From Siphonodentalium dalli (Eukaryota; Mollusca; Scaphopoda; Gadilida; Siphonodentaliidae), in assembly GCA_032622095.1 (NCBI GenBank), contig CP136066.1:205118978-205182977 (forward strand): 64,000 nt of DNA, given 5' to 3'. The position numbers were made by a program, and so were the translations under genes. Positions 18,247 through 29,345 of this stretch are shown here, one piece after another. The notes beneath the pieces were generated by a model. That model ran no database searches, was not told the origin of the DNA, and saw only the letters and a list, made by a program, of their open reading frames with translations. How positions within the stretch are numbered: position 1 is the stretch's first letter; the number at the start of each line of letters is the position of its first letter.

Positions 18247-18275
18247 AAAACGGCCCTTTTCAGGGGCCACCCAAA
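18247..18275 (+). terminator. histone-type 3' stem-loop, cassette D
   Basis: GGCCCTTTTCAGGGGCC at 18252-18268 is the same stem-loop with one extra G in the 3' arm. It is preceded by AAAAC and followed by ACCCA, the usual histone cleavage context. The AAAGATACGCTCT downstream element of the other cassettes is not visible here. It lies 14 bp after the cassette D stop. Confidence 0.7.
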
Positions 18276-18296
18276 ACCTGCTATCAGATGGCTCTT

Positions 18297-18817
18297 GCAT
18301 GCACATTTCACAGCGCTAGCGTCTTCGAATTTATTCGAAGACTTTCGCTTTTGTTAAAAAATGCACTGGTAAAATAGCACAATTTACCAACACATCTATT
18401 TTTGCTCGGTATTATTCTAAGTTCAATGTGTACAGCGAAGGGGAGCGCCCTTCGCTTACCACACTGGCATTAGAATCCGAGGAAAAATCGATACATTTGT
18501 AAATTGTGCTCTTTTCTGTCAAAAAATCCTTCGAAGCGCTCGCCTTACTCTTTATAATGAAACACAACCTCCGGACAGACCCTGGGCGGGACACTCTGGC
18601 CCACCCCCTCGCTGCGCGACACTCTGTCCCGGACCAGTGTCCCGCAGGATTTGGTTTGGATTTTTTTCTGGCCCACCCATGCACCTCGCTGTCCAGAGTG
18701 TCCCGCAGCAAGGTGGGTGGGCCAGAAAAAATCCAAACAAAATCCTGCGGGACAATCTGGCCCGGGCCAGAGTGTCGCGCAGCGAGGGGGTGGAACAGAG
18801 TGTCCGCCAATACTACT
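18297..18817 (-). repeat. Polinton right terminal inverted repeat
   Basis: Inverted counterpart of 1602-2135. It includes the tcgaatttattcga palindrome, the AT-rich block and the GC-rich nested palindrome (18584-18806), and ends ...ccaatactact at 18817 before catgta. Confidence 0.92.
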
Positions 18818-18823
18818 CATGTA
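18818..18823. repeat. Polinton target-site duplication, right copy
   Basis: catgta, identical to 1596-1601. Confidence 0.93.
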
Positions 18824-18920
18824 TGCAGAGACTTGTTATTGAGAATAAAATATTGTTTACACTAAATCAGCCAAAATAAACCCCTAAACTACCCCAGCTA
18901 CACCACCTTAACACATACTT

Positions 18921-19350
18921 AGAGCACAATCCCATTGTTGCAATCGTTCCCTGGTTTTTGGTAAAGCACACCGATTCCCAAGGCTGGCGAATGAATAGTT
19001 CAATGATTACCCCATTGTTAGGCACACTCAACTCACAACAGACAAATCGCACGGTCGCTTCGAAGTAGCTTCAATTACCAGGGGCACGAACAGCGCTCTG
19101 CTTCCCCCAAACACACTGCCATTATACGCCGTTACTATGTATGCACCTCTAATATACTAAGCAGGCACATATATAGGGACGGCGTATAAGGGGAGTGCGG
19201 GTGGGGGGATGCACGTTCTCTTGTATAATAACTGAAGCTACATTGAAACGACCGCGCGATTTGTTTGTTAAGAGTTGGGCGTCTCGAACAATGGGATATC
19301 ACTGAAATATTAGTTTGCCAGCCTTGGGAATTGGGTGTGATTTACCAAAA
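18921..19350. repeat. dispersed 'agagcacaatcccattgtt' repeat, facing copies
   Basis: The block 18921-19070 (agagcacaatcccattgttg... gattcccaaggctggcgaa... caatcgcac) recurs directly at 21433-21570. It recurs inverted at 19237-19350 and 21165-21320, where ccagccttgggaattggtg marks the reverse copies. The copies look like the arms of inverted-repeat elements. No protein is encoded. Confidence 0.65.
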
Positions 19351-19899
19351 ATACAATATATATACATACATCAACAGGACGAACGCAGGGGGTGGCAATA
19401 GTAACACATGCATTGGTTGAATTATTTATTAACTAGTAGAATAATTACATTTATTATAATTATTCCACAAAACTAATCCAGTTCCGAAAATATTCTCAGG
19501 ACCACTAATCCAACGATGAAAGTAAACGAATTAACATTTACATTTAGAACCACTAAATAGTGATATATCCAATAATCCAACAGAATCACCACTTCACTAT
19601 ATAGCGCTCCACATATCCGATATAACTAACAATAGAACTTGTATCTGGAGAATCTGGAGGAACCAATGGACTATTATGGTAGTAATTTCGAAACAGTTTC
19701 TTGAAAAGGCGACACGTTTGTCACATAATAATGATGTGCAGCATTACCTTTGGCAAAACGTAGTTGGTTGTTGGTTACAGGTCCAAATTCCATGTCATCA
19801 TTCTGGGAGACAGACTTCTTCGGAATTCATGATCCACTTATACAATGTATATAATAATAGTAAGACACAATCATGCGACTCCAAACACATCTGCGAGTG

Positions 19900-20218
19900 A
19901 CTTGGTTTGTGAAAACGCGTCACACGTTAATCCGTGTCGCTTCGGACATATTTATTCACATTCAACGGCGATCACTGCATGGGTAATCACGATGATTGGT
20001 GTGGCTAACGGGTCATTGTGTTCATCTCGGCCAGCGCACGGATTGTACGTCGTGTTCAACTTACGATCAATTGCGTATTTCGAGATAATCGCATTATGTG
20101 CGGTCAATTGTGCTCTAAGTAGGTCAGAGCACGCGAATAGTTCTTTACCAGAATAAATCTCGTCTCCGACTCGATTTATTCTGGTAAAGAACTATTCTTG
20201 TGCTCTAACCATTACTTA
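19900..20218. repeat. inverted-repeat block A with 80-bp hairpin
   Basis: At 20127-20212 gcacgcgaatagttctttac... and its complement gtaaagaactattcttgtgc fold around cgtctccgactcg. The upstream part (cacgttaatccgtgtcg... gtgcggtcaattgtgctcta) reappears inverted at about 21030-21165. The hairpin reappears inverted at 20931-21019, and a half copy lies at 25455-25520. Confidence 0.65.
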
Positions 20219-20929
20219 ACGGCATCTCTTTGGAGAACGGATTAGTCACACCTGACCCGAAATCCACGCCATCGGCGAAGTGGGAATCTCCCTAGCTAGC
20301 CTATTTTATTCATATTAGAATATTTCATTGTCTGTATCATAAGTTTATTGCCATACATGCTTATTCAACATTTCAGCAATTGTGTGTTGTTATCTGTGTC
20401 CACTGCCAGAATATATACACAGGGTTACCCACTAACATAACACATGTAATAATTGTACAAACTTTCTGATATGTTCTGTACATGCATCGATACACAAATA
20501 ACCACACATCCCTTGCCCAAAAAGTGACCAACGCCTTCACGACACGTTTCCAGCTTGCAGCAAATACACTAAACTGTTAGTTTCTCGGTTCTCTTATACG
20601 ACATTTGAATTGTTTTCGGCTGGCATATATATTCTCTTTGTTATTTGTTCTAATTTGGAGGTCTAAATAGTGCACGAAATAACAGAATAATAATCAGGCC
20701 ACAATTGTCGATCTTCGTTACATGGTTCTTGTATGCAAATGCAAAGTACGTTTCTAATAACATTTAGTCCATTCAAGTACGCAAATACCGAGTACGTTTT
20801 AAATCACATTTACTCTATCACCTCCTACGACAGGGCCAGATATGCTTGACAAGATACAGCCTAAGAGGCCGTAATAACCACTGATACAATACAACGCTCA
20901 TAACATGACGCACGCAAACTATGTAATGG

Positions 20930-21600
20930 TTAGAGCACAAGAATTGTTCTTTACCAGAATCAATCGAGTCGGAGACGAGATTTATTCTGGTAAAGAACAA
21001 TTCGCGTGCTCTGACCGACTTAGAGCACAATTGATCACACATAATGCAATAAACTGGAAATGTGCCTTGCGATGGCCGCGATTGGACACAATAGCCGGTT
21101 AGCCACGCCCAAAAACGTGATTAACATGAACTGAATGTGAATAGATATGTCCGAAAAAACACGGACTGTTCCCACTTTGAAGCGCCCGTGCGATTTGTTT
21201 GTTATGAGTTTCGGGTGCCTAACAATGGGATAATCATTTAACTATTCCTTCGCCAGCCTTGGGAATTGGTGTACTTTACCAAAAATCAGGGAACGATTGC
21301 AACAATGGGATTGTGCTCTAATTCATATTAACCCATGGTATCTCACCCACCGGTTTGGAAGTAGATATGGATGATTTCTAATGAGTCGCAATTATATACG
21401 AGATTTATTAACCGAGTGTACTATATTTGATTAGAGCACAATCCCATTGTTACAATCGTTCCCTGAGTTTTGGTAAAGCACACCAATTCCCAAGGCTGGC
21501 GAAGGAATAGTTCAGTGATTATCCCATTGTTAGGCACACGCAACTCATAACAGACAATCGCACGGGTGTTTCAAAGTTGAACCAGTCCGTGTTGTTTCGG
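20930..21600. repeat. inverted-repeat block B
   Basis: Inverted partner of 19900-20218 followed by inverted and direct copies of the 18921 repeat. The whole 18.9-21.7-kb stretch is a mosaic of one or two inverted-repeat families, and I see no gene in it. Confidence 0.6.
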
Positions 21601-21849
21601 GCATATCTGTTCACATTCAACGGCGATCAGTTCATGTTAATCACGTTGTTGGGCGTGGCTAACCGGCTATTGTGCCCAATCGCGGCCAGCGCACGGATTG
21701 TGCGTCGTGGTCAAAACACACTCATGCAGTGGCACATTTCCAGTCAATCATTCGTGTTCCGACCGCTGACGAGAGAGGACGTCCTGGATTGAGCGCTCCA
21801 GGACTTAGCTAGCTCGCTCAGCGATCGGATTACTGACTTCGGCCGGACA

Positions 21850-22407
21850 ATGGATTCGTCTTTAATCCCCGCCGAAGTCAGACACGCACTCAACTCACTC
21901 CACGTGGATCCCTGCCTGGCCTGGACTTTACGCAGTTCGGGTAGCCACGTGGAGCTTTTTATGGAATTCCGGGTTACGCCATCACGGTCCTTTTCAGGAC
22001 CCTCTAATGGAGGTAACCCGGATGCTGGAACCCACCAGCAACAGACCTCCACTGGAGGGGCGACCACCAAGAGAAAGAAGCCAAAGAGAAAGACACCATC
22101 GCGCCGCCGCAGGAACGCCGACAGGAAGGCCAGGTGGATCAAGAGGAAGGCTGAGAGACACCCAGCTACCTCCCACTTGGCCACGGAACAACAACAGCAG
22201 CCCTCTGTCGTCGTACCTGAATCCAACATCAGCGGAGATGACAGGAACGCCGATGTCACCCCGGCCGTTCCTGTCTCTGACTTTGTGGTGTTAATGGAGG
22301 CCCTGCCACCACTACCACCGTCTCCTTACCCGGATGCTGCGGAGGACTATAATCCAGCGACACCGAGACCTCTGGGGTGCTATTCACCGGCTGGGTTTAT
22401 AATATAG
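21850..22407 (+). CDS. gag-like basic ORF of an unidentified mobile element
   Basis: A 185-codon frame with ATG at 21850. Residues about 72-100 are a dense basic tract (TKRKKPKRKTPSRRRRNADRKARWIKRK), flanked by a short folded-looking N-terminal half (VRHALNSLHVDPCLAWTLRSSGSHVELFMEF) and a Pro-rich acidic C-terminus ending LGCYSPAGFII. Similar short proteins with an SRRRR-x-ADRKA-type tract occur widely in invertebrate repeats, so this is probably a nucleic-acid-binding ORF1/gag of a retroelement. GC content is clearly above the surroundings, as expected for an inserted element. A relative lies inverted at 25167-24725. Confidence 0.5.
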   Translation: MDSSLIPAEVRHALNSLHVDPCLAWTLRSSGSHVELFMEFRVTPSRSFSGPSNGGNPDAGTHQQQTSTGGATTKRKKPKRKTPSRRRRNADRKARWIKRKAERHPATSHLATEQQQQPSVVVPESNISGDDRNADVTPAVPVSDFVVLMEALPPLPPSPYPDAAEDYNPATPRPLGCYSPAGFII

Positions 22408-23440
22408 TCCAGGTAGTTTTACGAGGCGACGCTCAATGCGAAGCTATCGGTGGACATATCGATGGGAAGACATCGCCGCGCGGTATATGATTATCCGATC
22501 AAGGCGATTGGCGTCAATCATAGATTGACCATCGGTCACATAAACATGCTGCGTGTAACAGTACACGTTTGGTTCATTTCAACAATGAGCAACCGAGGAA
22601 AATTACGTGGGGCAAAATATACCACCGACGACATGGGGGGGGTCTACAAAACAAAATTAAGTATATAGGGCTGGTGTGGGTGGGTGGTTCAGAGGCCGAA
22701 ACAATCGTGCTTGTAAATTTACAAGTACTGACCATGTAATGTTGTTTGTAAGCATGTTAATATAATGTTTGTTGGCATATGGCTATATAGACAGCTATAG
22801 TGACTAATATAGCCTCAGATTTAGCAACCTTCTGGATTTCACAGGATCCCGTCCCACTTCACAGTGGAAAACCGTAATTTAGTAAAAAAAAAATAATATA
22901 TTACCCAGTTGTATTACCCAAATAAAAGTAATAAAATAAAATAAAAACTGTATCACAAATACTACATGGCGAATACTCAATGATGACTAGATATCATTAA
23001 CCCGATTGTTGCATAACATGAAATTGAAAAGGGTATCTCATAAATTTCTAATGTCTGAAATACTGTCTTGTTCTGGCGTGCAATCACATTAATTCCTTCT
23101 GGTTATTTCTCATCTTTAATGATTGCAAGTAATATTAATTTGCAACACTTATCCAAATAAAACTGAATTGGTTATGATAAATGACCGTTACTGTTTATTG
23201 TTCAGACAATCCCAACTGAAGGCGACGCTATTCTCCTTGAATTTACGAACTTCATCTTGAAGCTTAAATACTGCTCAACAAGACTAAACTTAAATACTAA
23301 TTGTATACTGTTATCGCCTACAAATAGATGAACTGAAATAATGTGATGCATTCAGATGCTTCGAGAAATGACATTCTTCAATGTCTTCAAAGTCAAACTA
23401 AAATCAAGAATAAAATCTGACTGAGACTATACTGCAGAAT
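22408..23440. other. no gene seen
   Basis: AT-rich intergenic sequence with one G run near 22634. No coding pattern or clear repeat is visible. Confidence 0.4.
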
Positions 23441-23444
23441 CTAG

Positions 23445-23870
23445 TGCACAAATATACATACAAATGGTTGAGTTATAATAATGCAAAATGTGTTTACGGA
23501 TGGAACCAGGTTGGTAGCTCTGGTATGCATCGACAGGCGAAACCTGTGATGTGCAGTAATATCTGCATACATCCTCCCCTATCATTCAGGTCTATCACCA
23601 TACCAAACCACTTAAAAATTCGACAACCGACACTTCAACTTATATTGCAAAAAACTGTGTACGGATTGAATTTCATAAACAGGGCCCATGGATAACTCTG
23701 GTAGGCATTGGTGCTCACAGTCCGTGATATTATGCATATTCGTTCCCCATTTCTGGTCCGTCACATGTCATAGAACATCAAAATATGACAACCGACTCTT
23801 GAGTTATAACGCAAAATGTTTGTATGGACGGACGCATGGGCGGCTCGAGACGTCAACTATATACCCGCCG
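23445..23870 (+). repeat. degenerate ~170-190-bp tandem repeat
   Basis: Three degenerate units share gttataatgcaaaatgtgtttacggatg, a ggtagctctggtagcatt part and cccatttctggtctatcac. Starts are at about 23460, 23635 and 23800. The open frames across them reflect this repetition and are not called as genes. Confidence 0.5.
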
Positions 23871-24452
23871 ACTAATATCGGGGGTATAATAACCATGTAT
23901 CTATGTGTATACCTAACCAAAACAATTCCCCTCCTCACCACCCCGGTGGATAAGACTAAAGAGTTCTTTGACCATGCACAAATAATTGTAGAACCCCTGA
24001 CCTGTTTAGCACTATTTACTCTGGCCAGTGTTCTCTCTCAGACTAAACACGCTCGGTATATAAAGGCTATAATGCGGTCTAAGGCAATTTGTGACATACA
24101 GTGTACATACACAATGCTTTATTATTGTTGTTAGATACTGAAAAACCAGGACACATCTGGAAATAAAGTTTATTTTTCGTTTTTCTGACCTGTGATTTGC
24201 CGATTAAGCATGTTATTGCTTGAGTCTTAATTTTACACAGTTTGCACCAACAAAGGACAGTGGAATGGGATTGAAAGGCAGTTAACACAGTTATTGGAGA
24301 ACGGCTGAAAAAAACTCTTGAAATTTGGATAAAAACATGAGAAAAGGGGTGGGTCCCTAACATTTGGAGGAAAAAATTTGCACAAATGGGGTGGTGGGTC
24401 CCTCGGGTTGGAAAAAACGTTTTGGGCCCTATATGTGCAATTGTTTTCCAGA

Positions 24453-24480
24453 CCCCCCCCCCCCCCCCCCCCCCCCCCAC
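24453..24480. repeat. poly(C) run
   Basis: About 26 consecutive C at 24453-24478. The exact length is likely to vary or be misassembled. Confidence 0.9.
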
Positions 24481-24724
24481 TGCCGACGAGCGTAAAACGT
24501 TTTTGGGCATTGTGGAGAGAAGAATACAAATATTAAAGAACAAAGAAACTGGCACCATTCACCAGCGCCGGAAAAATGATGCATGGAAAGAAATTTCTTT
24601 GAAAATGGCCAGGAAATATCCAAACAGAACCAAAACACACAAAAAAATCTTCTGAGACGTTATCTTCTCGGCTCTTCATTTTCACACTGTGCTAATTAAA
24701 AAACCTCATTAATATCAATGAAAC

Positions 24725-25167
24725 TCATTCTGCAGATGTATAAACGCCAGCATGAGTCTCCACACAATTATACCAAAAAATTATACCGCTATACATGCCG
24801 ATTGTGGCCGGTGAGAGTTCATGAATTAGTCGTGAGACGGCGTCAATGGACAAGTGACAAATCTGATAGATTGGATCAATCACACCATCGACATCGTGTG
24901 TCGTTTGCGCTAAAGCGAAGATACCTTTGCGTTCAGCCGCTACCAAATAAACTACCTGGTTTATAAAATAGTCTCGCTTGGTGAATAGCACCCCAGGTGT
25001 CCCCCGGCAGCATCGCGGAAGAGGAGCAGGAAGCAACACCCCTGCTCCTGTCGAAGATGAAATCCAACAGTACCTGAGAAAACAGAGAATTCAACATCAA
25101 CAGTTAATGGACGAACAAGAAGAGAAAAATAGAGAACATGACAGAAGAGAACAACAAGAAGAATCAC
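24725..25167 (-). pseudogene. remnant related to the gag-like element, inverted
   Basis: On the minus strand a frame ends LGCYSPSETIL at 24961-25000, matching the end of the 21850-22407 protein (LGCYSPAGFII). The following ataaaccaggtagttt matches the sequence downstream of that ORF at 22396-22420. A second minus frame (25039-24725) runs into the 3' part. The pair shows two inverted copies of one element with different C-terminal reach. Confidence 0.45.
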
Positions 25168-25346
25168 AACGATACAAAGAAGAACAAGAACAACGAGTCC
25201 AACAACTTATACAACAACAACAAAAATACCTGACATCTCCACCATCTTCGACGGAAAAATCAAATCCGAAGAAAAGAAGGAAAAAGAAAAAAATGACAAA
25301 CTCTTTGAAAAAAAAATGCCTTTTTTTTGTGTATCATTTAAAATAA
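24978..25346 (+). other. coiled-coil-coding open frame
   Basis: There is no ATG near the 5' end of the frame (it opens with TTG). From about 25060 it encodes a long Gln/Glu/Arg heptad-like stretch (LRKQRIQHQQLMDEQEEKNR, REQQEESQRYKEEQEQRVQQ), followed by a basic tail (KKRRKKKK). An AATAAA at 25342 follows. It could be an exon or part of an element ORF. Low-complexity CAA/GAA composition could also produce it by chance. Confidence 0.35.
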
Positions 25347-25454
25347 AAGCTAAAAATGAGGGGTTAGGGAAAGGGTCATTCGACCCTTTCGAGGATCCCG
25401 GGGTTAGCCCCCCCAAACCACAATCCCTGCACATTTCCAGTTGATTGCATTATG

Positions 25455-25520
25455 TAGGATCAATTGTGCTCTATGTCGGCCAGAGCACGCGAATAATTCT
25501 TTACCAGAATAAATCTGTCT
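25455..25520. repeat. half copy of the 20.1-kb hairpin
   Basis: aattgtgctctatgtcggccagagcacgcgaataattctttaccagaataaatct matches one arm of 20127-20212 and breaks off there. Confidence 0.6.
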
Positions 25521-25660
25521 TCGACAATAATTTTCGTATAGAATTGCGACGAATTTTAGATCCTTTCGCTCGTAATCACATCTCAGTAAGGAAAAACGAT
25601 CTCGAAACGGCTGGGGTTATACAAAAATTGATTTCCTTATCACAACCAAGGAGGAAGTAA

Positions 25661-26237
25661 AGACACCTTCAAGAAAAAATATAGTTCCAGTTTAAATGAA
25701 ATGTGTCTTTGCATGTTGACAGAATTATTCAACCAACCTTATCACCCATGTTTATCTCACAGTCAACACTAAAAAACCCAACAAAAATCGATTATCATAA
25801 TTATAATTATCATAATAGCAACCACAAGCGCGCGATGGTGCTTATACCTTAGGCGCAGGTGAATTATGACGTCATATAATTTTATATATATATTCCATAG
25901 CGATGAACCAAATTATGGTGGGGTGTTTGTCTGGTCCCGCCGCCCCGGACTATAAACCTTGCCAACGCTCTGCCGTATACGTCGTTACGCCCCCCGGGTG
26001 TATACTAATGTATACATTGTTGGTTGGATACTCATAGTTCAAAGTAACTCTTTGTATACCAAGTTTAAGTTTAATTTAAGTTTAAGTTTAATAGGCAAAA
26101 CATCCTTATAAGGACAGTATGCAAACATAATAATATATAGTTGTACATTAAACAATATAATAAATGATATAATAATAGATGGTAATATATAACCATTTAA
26201 GTAAAGCTGAATGTGCATAGGGTCGTCTCGTCTTCAT
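25661..26237. other. no gene seen
   Basis: AT-rich, with an aagtttaagttta simple repeat near 26060-26090. Confidence 0.4.
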
Positions 26238-26573
26238 TTATTCATTGCTTATGAGGCGATGCTCATCGCGTGCGGAAAATAATTTTCGGATTATATGACA
26301 TATTGAAGTGCATGAATTTGAAATATTGTTGGATAGGATTTTGACAAGCTGTTCAGTTTGTGTCATGTTTTCAAAGTCTGGGAACTGTGACTTCATAAGA
26401 GTTATTAGTTCGAGCCGCGGTGTGCGGTAAGCAATACATTCCAAAAGAAAGTATTTTTCATCTTCAATGGCATCATCGGAACAAAATATACATAGTCTTT
26501 GTTCCAATGCCGTCGGTGGTTGGGTGTGGCGTCCCCTTTCAATAGCCAGTTTATGATTACTTATACGCAGTCT
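26238..26573 (-). pseudogene. non-LTR retrotransposon ORF2 C-terminal remnant
   Basis: On the minus strand LRISNHKLAIERGRHTQPPT, then LEQRLCIFCSDDAIEDEKYFLLEC, is the conserved Arg-Ile-Ser/Gly-x-His-x-Leu, Arg-Gly-Arg and Cys-x-x-Cys...Glu-Asp-Glu-x-x-Phe-Leu-x-x-Cys tail that follows the RT domain of many invertebrate non-LTR elements. The frame ends at 26238. Upstream it is cut at about 26575 by a different element, so only the C-terminal 110 residues are present. Confidence 0.7.
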
Positions 26574-26574
26574 G

Positions 26575-27443
26575 CAGAGGCGGACTGGCCGATCGGGAGA
26601 CCGGGAAAATTTCCGATGGGCCGGATGTCGTGTGGGGGGGGGGGGGGGGTATATGTGGTTGGGCCGCAAATGAAACCGACGTGGGCCGCCACATGCATGT
26701 GTTGTTTAACCAGCCTAATTGGCTAATCGTAATTTTGTCATTAAATGAACTTGTCAGCATATAACGCCACGTAAAGACCCCGTTAATCTCGAGATGTTAA
26801 CGGTAACTCCCAGCTGTAAATCCCACAAAAAATCTCACGACCCCCTCCCGGACCCTCCCCCAATTGAAATTTCCAATACAATAGGAACGCTTCAGTTGAG
26901 GCCAGTCTAGATGCTAGGATTAGCGATTTTCTTGTATAGTTTTCAATATGTTCTCACCCCGGGCCGAACAACCATGGACAGCGCGGTGTGTCCTGGTCTC
27001 TTGTCCGTAGCCGTGTGCATTTGTCTGGAGTTAGACCGCTAGATGTTAGAATTGATGCAATTTTTCCAGTGATTTTTCAGGTAAAAATATCTGAATGGTC
27101 TCTCATACCGGGAATATATAGAACCATGGTTTATTAATATATAGGATATGAGGCCAGAGCACTGACGTGCAAGGGTGCAAATGCAATTATGCAAAAACAT
27201 GTATTTGGTCTCATTCTGATTCAAGGGCGGGGATGTGCAGTTGGAATTCCCCAAGGTGGACACCCCCTGAACAGATTCTGATTCAAGGTGGGGTGCAGAT
27301 GGGCCGGTATTATATTAATTTCCCGGGCCGGTTTTTTTTACCAAGTCCGCATCAGTCTGGGTGAACGTCGACTCTATATTTGAAATCTAGAATATTGTAA
27401 TGAATATTTAGGTATGAGTTTACTCAGACTGAGTCCGCCTCTG
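26575..27443. mobile_element. hAT-like non-autonomous element
   Basis: The left end CAGAGGCGGACT at 26575 and right end AGTCCGCCTCTG at 27432-27443 are perfect 12-bp inverted repeats of a hAT-like type (CAG...CTG). It interrupts the retrotransposon remnant on its left. I could not find an 8-bp target duplication. It holds a G run (26634-26649) and no transposase frame. Confidence 0.5.
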
Positions 27444-28240
27444 ATCCCGGACATTTCTCCATCCATGGTTACATGGTGACACTTGTTATTTTTATTTTAT
27501 TTTTTATTTTCTATTTCATTTATTGTTAATGTTGCTGGTTGACAATTTCGCATTGTACATATGACTGAATCAATTTGCCACGTGAAGATGAGTTTTACTC
27601 GCGACATAAAGCACCCTGACAATCTTTGAGTTTGAAGAGGCTAAAGTAAACACCACCTGCTGGGTAAAAAACAAATACAGCCAGTCCGGTGAACTATAGG
27701 ATTAACCCTCACTATACAAGCCCCTGCCCTTTGGAATTTAACGCCATAAGCATGAGTGCCACCATGAACAGAACAGTATATAGTGACCCTTTTAATAGTA
27801 AATACTCATTGACGAGTAGTTTCCAAAGGAAATGGTCAGATAATAAGTTCAACAAACGACAATATGACAGGAATCCTTCAAGCATTTTTATTATTGTTTA
27901 TAAACAATTCCTGTGTATAATTGTATAACTGGGTGAATAATTCATTTAGTATAGAAAGGGTTTAAACAGCTTCTGTAACTTTTAAATTTTACTTCTTTTT
28001 CGGTAGTATTTTTCAGAAAAGTGTTTTAAATTAAACCTTCCCACCATCAAATTTATGGAACCATATGAAACTATATGGATACACCATTGTTCACGTATCC
28101 ATGTAAGTAATATATATGTTTGCCTATATATGTAAGTTATATGTGTGTGTTAACACACGCGTGTAATGGTTTATGTATTTGAGGGTATGCAAATGTATGT
28201 TCTTTGGTTTTTATGTTTACCCATACCATAGTATGGTAAA
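27444..28240. other. no gene seen
   Basis: AT-rich sequence with short accidental frames only. Confidence 0.4.
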
Positions 28241-28254
28241 CATAGTGTCGTTGT

Positions 28255-28760
28255 CCGGTTTGACAACTCGTCGTTAGTCCCGTCCGTCTGTCTGTCTGTC
28301 TGTCGGTAGACACTTTACGCATGGTGCGATAACTGAAATATTTTCTATCTGATCGGAACCAAACTTTGTATATGAATTTCTCAGCACCAAACACAGATCG
28401 AGTTTGAATATGGGTTCGATCCTAGTTTTATTTTTACGGAGTTATGGCCCTTTTTCGACTTAGAATTCATGCATGCTACCATAACTCAAAAAATTTTTAT
28501 CTGATCAGAATCAAATTTGGTATGCAAGTTTCTCGGACCAAAATACAGATCGAGTTCGAATATGGGTTTGATCCGATATTTTTTAATGGAGTTATGGCCC
28601 TTTGACATGGAATTTCTGCATATTTTGATAAATCAACCATTTTTCAACTGATAAGAACCAAATTTGGTATGCGAGTTTCTCAACTCAAAATACAAATCGA
28701 GATTGAATATGGGTTAGATCCAGCATTTTATACCAGAGTTATGGCCTTTTTCAACTAAGA
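28255..28760. repeat. ~150-bp tandem repeat after a CTGT microsatellite
   Basis: (CTGT)n near 28284-28305 is followed by three units of about 150 bp. Each carries tttttatctgatcggaacc, aatttggtatgcaagtttct, acagatcgagttcgaatatg and gagttatggcc. A fourth, separate copy lies at 29125-29345, and a weak one at about 45060-45190. The pattern fits the 3' region of an RTE/SINE-like repeat with a variable number of units. Confidence 0.7.
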
Positions 28761-29124
28761 ATTGAACAGATAACCATAGCAGTCAACAACTAATTGATTA
28801 CCAGCAGTATCACTTTAGCTCTGTGAGAGACAAACAGTAAATCTGAGTTATTGATAATTAGAGTTATTTTTAGACATTAGCGTAACCAGATATATGTTTT
28901 TGAGCGACAGGACACTGGCTTACAGGCTGTAGCTCTATCTAATTAATTTGCACTCTTACTCCGTGTTTCTGAGAAGGTTTCTATGCCAGGAAAGATGGGA
29001 ATAAATTGTGTTTTATCACATATTTTGTCATGTTTGTCCAGTGTTTCACAGACAAAAAAATCAAATGCATGCCTATGCTGGTGGAGATGGGGAAATTGAT
29101 ACTTTAATACCCACAAAAGACTAA

Positions 29125-29345
29125 TTTTTATGTTTACCCATATCATAGTATGGAAGTGTCAACATCCGGATTGACCAACTGTCATTAGTCCATCCATATG
29201 TTTGTCTGTGGACACTTTACGCATGGTGCGATAACTCAAACATTTTTTATCTGATCGGAACCAAATTTTGTGTATGAATTTCTCAGCACAAAAGACAGAT
29301 CGAGTTCGAATATGTGTTTGATCAGACAATTTTTAACTGTGGCTC
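29125..29345. repeat. separate copy of the 28.3-kb repeat unit
   Basis: tttatgtttacccatatcatagtatgg to gatcagacaattttt repeats 28210-28440 at high similarity, including the cactttacgcatggtgcgat core. Confidence 0.7.

Larger units (their letters stand above)
1602..18817 (+). mobile_element. Maverick/Polinton element, complete but degraded
   Basis: This 17,216-bp element is bounded by catgta duplications and begins with AG, as is usual for Polintons. Terminal inverted repeats cover 1602-2135 and 18297-18817. The core gene set in order is pDNAP, F-box-like ORF, ATPase, two small basic ORFs, an unnamed ORF, integrase with chromodomain, small membrane protein, minor capsid, pVI-like, major capsid, Cys-rich ORF and cysteine protease, all on the plus strand. 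Two zones of accessory cassettes flank the core. The polymerase, ATPase, integrase and both capsid genes have stops or frameshifts, so the copy cannot encode its own mobility. The target duplication is perfect although the genes are broken, so the insertion is of moderate age. Confidence 0.95.

Noticed and set aside
24978-25346. Confident host coiled-coil gene
   Set aside because: It has no ATG and a low-complexity composition, and it overlaps an inverted element remnant. Kept only as an open frame.
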